Source: Siniperca chuatsi
Lineage: Eukaryota; Chordata; Actinopteri; Centrarchiformes; Sinipercidae
Length of the DNA stretch: 64,000 nt
Assembly: GCF_020085105.1 (NCBI RefSeq)
Contig: NC_058043.1
Coordinates: 17,784,167-17,848,166, forward strand
Direction: 5' to 3'
A program made the translations under genes and the position numbers. The stretch's first letter is position 1; every line of letters begins with the position of its first letter. The notes beneath the pieces were generated by a model, which worked only from the letters and a program-made list of their open reading frames with translations, had not been told where the DNA came from and made no database searches. Below are positions 59,640 to 64,000 of this stretch, piece after piece.

Positions 59640-61800
59640 ACAGCTATAGGAATAATAATGATAATAATGACAGTATTAGTAACAGAGCCAATAACAACAA
59701 CTGAAGTAGCATTTGTCGAGCAGGAACACGGGGGCAGCAAGTGGCCCAGAACCACAGATCCAGTCTCTGCAGCTCTGGAGGCAGAAATACCTGCTGAAAG
59801 CGACAGAAGGAGAGAGGAGAGAGACGAGAAAGCACAAAACTATGGGAGAGAGAAGATGTCGAGTTAGTAACATGCAGTAATGGGATAAAAATGCATACAG
59901 ATGGAGAGGGAGAGAAAGAAGCGGAGAAGAGAGAAGAGCGGAAAGAGGTGCATCATGGGAAGTCTCCCGGCAGTCTAGGCCTATAGCAGCATAACTAAGG
60001 GATGGTTCAGGGCTCACCCAAGCCAGCCCTAACTATAAGCTTTATCAAAGAGGAAAGTCTTAAGCCTACTCTTAAATGTGGAGATGGTGTCTGCTTCCTG
60101 AACCCAAACTGGGATCTGATTCCACAGGAGAGGAGCTTGATAACTGAAGGCTCTGGTTCCCAATCTACTTTTGGAGACTCTAGGAACCACAAGTAACCCT
60201 GCATCCTGGGAGCACAGTGTTCTAGTAATAAGGTAATAAGGTATTATGAGATCTTTAAAATACGATGGTACCAGACCATTAAGAGCTTTGTAGGTGAGGA
60301 GAAGGATTTTAAATTCTATTCTGGATTTTACAGGGAGCCAGTGCAGAGAAGCTAATACTGGAGAAATATGATCTCTTTTCCTAGTTCTTGTCAGTACACG
60401 TGCCACAGCATTCTGGATCAACTGGAGAGTCTTAAGGGACTTATTGGGGCAGCCTGATAATAAGGAATTGCAGTAGTCGAACCTAGAAGTAACAAATGCA
60501 TGCACTAGTTTTTCTGCATCATTTTGAGACAGGATGTGCCTGATTTTTGCAATGTTGCGTAGGTGAAAGAAGGCAGTCCTTGAAGTTTGTTTCATGTGGG
60601 AGTTAAAGGATAAATCCTTATCAAAGATAACTCCGAGGTTCAATACGGTGGTGCTGGAGGCCAGGGCAATGCTATCTAGAGCAACTATGTCTTTAGATAA
60701 TGTGTCTCGGAGGTGTTTGGGGCCAAGTACAATAACTTCAGTTTTGTCAGAGTCACAACATCAGAAAATTGCAGGTCATCCAGGTTTTTATGTCCTTAAG
60801 GCATGCTTGAAGTTTAGTTAACTGGTTAGTTTCATCTCGCTTGATCGATAGATATAATTGGGTATCATCCGCATAACAATGAAAGTTTATGGAGTGTTTC
60901 CTAATGATACTGCGTAAAGGAAGCATATATAAGGTGAATAGAATCGGTCCAAGCACAGAACCTTGTGGAACTCTGTGACTAACTTTGGCGTGCACAGAGG
61001 ACTCACCGTTAACATGTACAAACTGATCTATATATCTAACTATCGATCTGATAGATAGGGCCAATGGACAAGTCCATTGTCTGATGCAATTAAAAGGTCA
61101 TTTGTAATTTTCACCAGTGCTGTCTCTGTGCTATGATGCACTCTAAATTCTGACTGAAAATCCTCAAATAAACTATTGTTATTTAGAAAGTCACACAACT
61201 GATTGGCGACTGCTTTCTCAAGGATCTTAGAGAGAAAGGGAAGGTTAGGTATAGGCCTATAGTTGGCTAAAACCCCTGGATCAAGACCGGGCTTTTTAAG
61301 AAATGGTTTAATTACAGCTACTTTAAAGGATTGTGGTACAAAGCTTGTTAATAAAGACAGATTGATCATATCCAGTAAAGAAGTGCTAACTAAGGATAAA
61401 ACGTCTTTAAGCAGCCTAGTTGGAATTGGGTCTAAGAAACAGGTTGATGGCTTAGATGAATTAATCGTTGAAGTTAGTTGAAGAAGGTTGATAGGAGTAA
61501 AGCAGTCAAAATATATATCAGGGTTTACAGCTGTTTCTAAGGTTCCTGTGTTTTAAGATAAATTGGTACCGGTTGATGGCAGGATGTGATGAATTACAGA
61601 GAAGCATGTAGGACTGCAACTCTGCCCCCTGGTCTCAACTCTAAGTCGTCATGGTTTAGGTCCACTAATAACATTTTTAGTGATTTCTAGCTATGAGAGC
61701 TGGTCCATCCAAAGTGGGATGAATGCCGTCTCTCCTAATCAGACCAGGTCTTCCCCAAAAAGTCCGCCAATTGTCTACAAAGCCCACATCGTTTGCTGGA
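59640..61800 (-). mobile_element. Degenerate L2/CR1-type LINE with esterase remnant
   Basis: Read on the minus strand: an SGNH-type esterase end at about 61799-61688 ([20 protein letters not shown], then HPTLDG, with the D-x-x-H of the family) closing in a stop. Then come about 140 bases without the expected endonuclease and RT fragments in three frames: 61547-61040 (VIKPFLKKPGLDPGVLANYR), 61064-60753 ([24 protein letters not shown]) and about 60750-60029 (LGVIFDKDLSFNSHMKQTSR ... FSYQAPLLWNQIPVW ... LKTFLFDKAYS). A 3' UTR of 60028-59640 follows. RT motif A (the first catalytic Asp region) is missing at the 61050 junction, so the copy is dead. It lies in the presumed first large intron of ampd2, antisense. 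Confidence 0.85.
60029..61547 (-). pseudogene. Broken reverse transcriptase ORF of the LINE
   Basis: Motif C (YADDTQ) and the C-terminal domain characteristic of these LINEs (RTRKRDHISPVLASLHWLPV, TRTLCSQDAGLLVVP) are intact over about 200 residues. Two breaks are seen. Near 61050, [13 protein letters not shown] runs into a stop and the next frame resumes at [10 protein letters not shown], with the region that should hold motif A absent. Near 60745, after MTCNFLML, a frameshift restores SDKTEVIVLGPKHL. No endonuclease domain remains upstream. Confidence 0.8.
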
Positions 61801-64000
61801 CAATAGATACATTATAATATAGCCTAGACTTATAATATAGCCTAAACACATTAAAATATGGATCTGACTCTGCCTTTACTGATTTTACTGTCATATTGTG
61901 CACACTGATGAAACACCACACTATTGTACTATAGGAGCCGCCTTTTGGGAGTGTTTGCCATAAAAACTATACTAAAACTGTTATTTGGGTTGCCCGCCCA
62001 AATATATATACACCCTTAAAGAAGTGCCCTTAATGGGCTCCTTTGCCCTCCCCTTGTAGGAACAACAGTTTATCATGGGTCTACTGGCTATGGCTTCTCC
62101 TTATCTCATCACCTTGGGTTGGACGGAGCAGTGGGATCGTTTTATCTTGTAACTTCACCTCTCTCACCATGACAACAACACCCTCTCCAACTGTTTGGCC
62201 AAAATCTCATTTTGTTTAGGGGAATAGTGACCATGTGGAGAAAAAGAAAAATCATTATATCATATTTATTGTTACTACAGTTAAAGATTACTGCTTTTCA
62301 TCCTCCCTGTACATTTCAGTTAGATTCCTTCATTAGAATCCCAGATGTGATAACTATAATGAACTTTGAGTCTCATTGAGCATATTTTTAGCAACTTGCT
62401 GTAGTGATGATGACCTCTGGACTTCCATCCAAATTGGATGAATTACAACAAAAGTCATGTCACAAAATTTAGGAAATGCAGTTTCCAAGTTCCTTTTTGA
62501 TTGTTTGGGTTTAGCTACTTTACTTGGCTTGAATGTATTACTGTTGTTAGTTACAAAATGAATATGACAAAGCAGTTAAATTTTGTATGCTATTCTATAA
62601 ATAAGATATTAGTTATTGACATGGACATTTTAATTGGACGTTGTTACCACACTGGCATATGGTGGTGTATTAATTAGTGTTACAGTGTCAATTCACAAGG
62701 TATGCATAGGGGTTTCATTAACTTTTTAGTGTGATGGGATACAGGCCAAATGATCATAGCTCTATGATTACCTTTTGAAGTTGACGGTAACTGGTCTCTG
62801 TTGGGAGAAACTAGACCAGAAATGTATCTGTGAAGCAATTACATGTTGCTATTGATTTAATTTGAAGCTACTTCCTCAGTGTGCCATAGTATAGCACAAA
62901 TGTTGGGTGTTTGAAGGGATGCAGCAGCAGATCTCAAGCAGTAACTCATGTTGACACACACTACTGTATTTGCTGAGGAAGCTTGTCTTTGCTGCAGTAA
63001 TAAATAACTTAGAGGTCTCTCCATCCATGCAGTCATTTAAGTCCTCTCAATTAGCCGCTTGGCTGAGCCCTCTGCACTCCCAGTCCAATAAGAACCACAT
63101 GTAGGCCACCCATTATATTACTTCCATCTGACCACGCCAGTCTGTTAGCCTTCTCGATGCCAAATTGCTGCTGTAGAAAAATCTACTGTAGCTGCAGCTT
63201 GAGCAGCTGGTGTTTTATCCACGTCATGAACTGAAGCATTCAATATTTCCTGTGTTACGTCTTGTAGCAGCACCAGAAATAGCTCCACTCCACGGCATCC
63301 TTCCTTTCAAGAATTTATTTTTCAAATAAATTCTTATCTCCGGCACTCCTTCACATTTGAAACAATTATATTATGTAAGTGTTGGTGTTGATTTGCTGGA
63401 GAGAAACATTGATTACTCATCTGCAGGAATCTGTCTCTGCCTGCAGGCTTCTCTCTCCCACTGGACCTTCATTGCATCACATGAAGCAGAATATGTAATG
63501 TCCAGCCTTTGCAGCTGAAGCAATATGACGTGATATATATAGAGGCTATTAAAGGATCTGCCAGAGAGGTGGAGGGAATTCCTCTCTCCAGCATGAATCA
63601 CTGCTGTTGTGATCTGATACAGAAGCTCTTACCTTGATCTTCACTAACTTCCTGGCCTCTAACTTGACACTACCTTGTGTACCTTTTTATCTGTAGGCTG
63701 TCTTGTAGTCTAGCTTGTCAGATGATTTTGTTGCAACACATTTTCTTTGTTCCTTTCAAGCTGGGTTGTCAACTCAATAACATTTGCACTCAGTATGCTC
63801 TGTATGGTACTGGATAATGTAAAGAGAGTATAGAGGGTCTCTGAAATGTTTTTGGATACAGTTACAATTTGCCACTGACTTAAGCATATTGGGGGGGAAG
63901 TCTATTTAAACTGTGAGCTTTACATAATCTGTATACTTCCTACTCACTAAACACTATACATCCTGCTCCATACTGCAGTTGACTGGCTACTGTACTCACT
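61801..64000 (+). other. Presumed ampd2 intron, nothing recognised
   Basis: No AMPD2 exon (for instance the conserved EIAEELFTRSLAESE block) could be found on the plus strand up to the window end. A polypyrimidine stretch ending TTGTAG at about 62060 looks like an acceptor, but the sequence after it matches nothing known and has no donor in a useful phase. Short AT-rich ORFs only. Confidence 0.4.

Noticed and set aside
62040-62230. Possible exon after a CCCTCCCCTTGTAG acceptor
   Set aside because: The sequence after the acceptor matches no AMPD2 block, and no donor in phase 1-compatible position was found.

Overview
This window is nuclear DNA from a ray-finned fish, most probably a percomorph-type teleost. 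It contains intron-bearing vertebrate genes with GT-AG splice sites. Its interspersed repeats are typical of teleosts: hAT-like MITEs built on an ACTTAAGTAAAAGTA core, a Penelope-like retroelement, an L2/CR1-type LINE, a Ty3/Gypsy remnant and long CA runs. There is no bacterial or phage layout.

Five protein-coding genes can be supported. rbm15 (10855-13386, +) is a single-exon RNA-binding m6A-writer subunit. A nine-exon prochymosin/pepsinogen-like aspartic protease lies at 20449-25221 (+). amigo1 (30108-31643, -) is an LRR-Ig adhesion protein with its CDS in one exon. gpr61 (45238-46641, +) is an orphan GPCR with its CDS in one exon. The 5' end of ampd2 lies at about 54640-58877 (+), with two alternative first coding exons that end in the same splice phase; the rest of the gene lies beyond the window. 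A possible minus-strand first exon near 1.4-1.56 kb would belong to a gene off the left edge.

The order rbm15 - chymosin-like - amigo1 - gpr61 - ampd2 resembles human 1p13.3, where AMIGO1, GPR61 and AMPD2 are close together and RBM15 lies near the chymosin pseudogene CYMP. GNAI3 and GNAT2, which separate GPR61 and AMPD2 in human, are not seen here. The genes share no pathway; the cluster reflects ancestral linkage.

The rest is intergenic or intronic DNA filled with decayed mobile elements. A Ty3/Gypsy LTR-gag-protease fragment lies at 34.0-35.0 kb, a Penelope-like RT/GIY-YIG element at 52.2-54.4 kb, and an L2/CR1-type LINE with an esterase remnant at 59.6-61.8 kb. There are five copies of one hAT-like MITE, a fold-back element at 26.7 kb, and several two- or three-copy repeat families. 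The most unusual items are the divergent flap and DSG motif of the chymosin-like protease, an inverted pair of hammerhead-ribozyme-like motifs at 40.1 kb, and the alternative ampd2 starts. All calls come from reading the sequence and from remembered family features; no searches were run.
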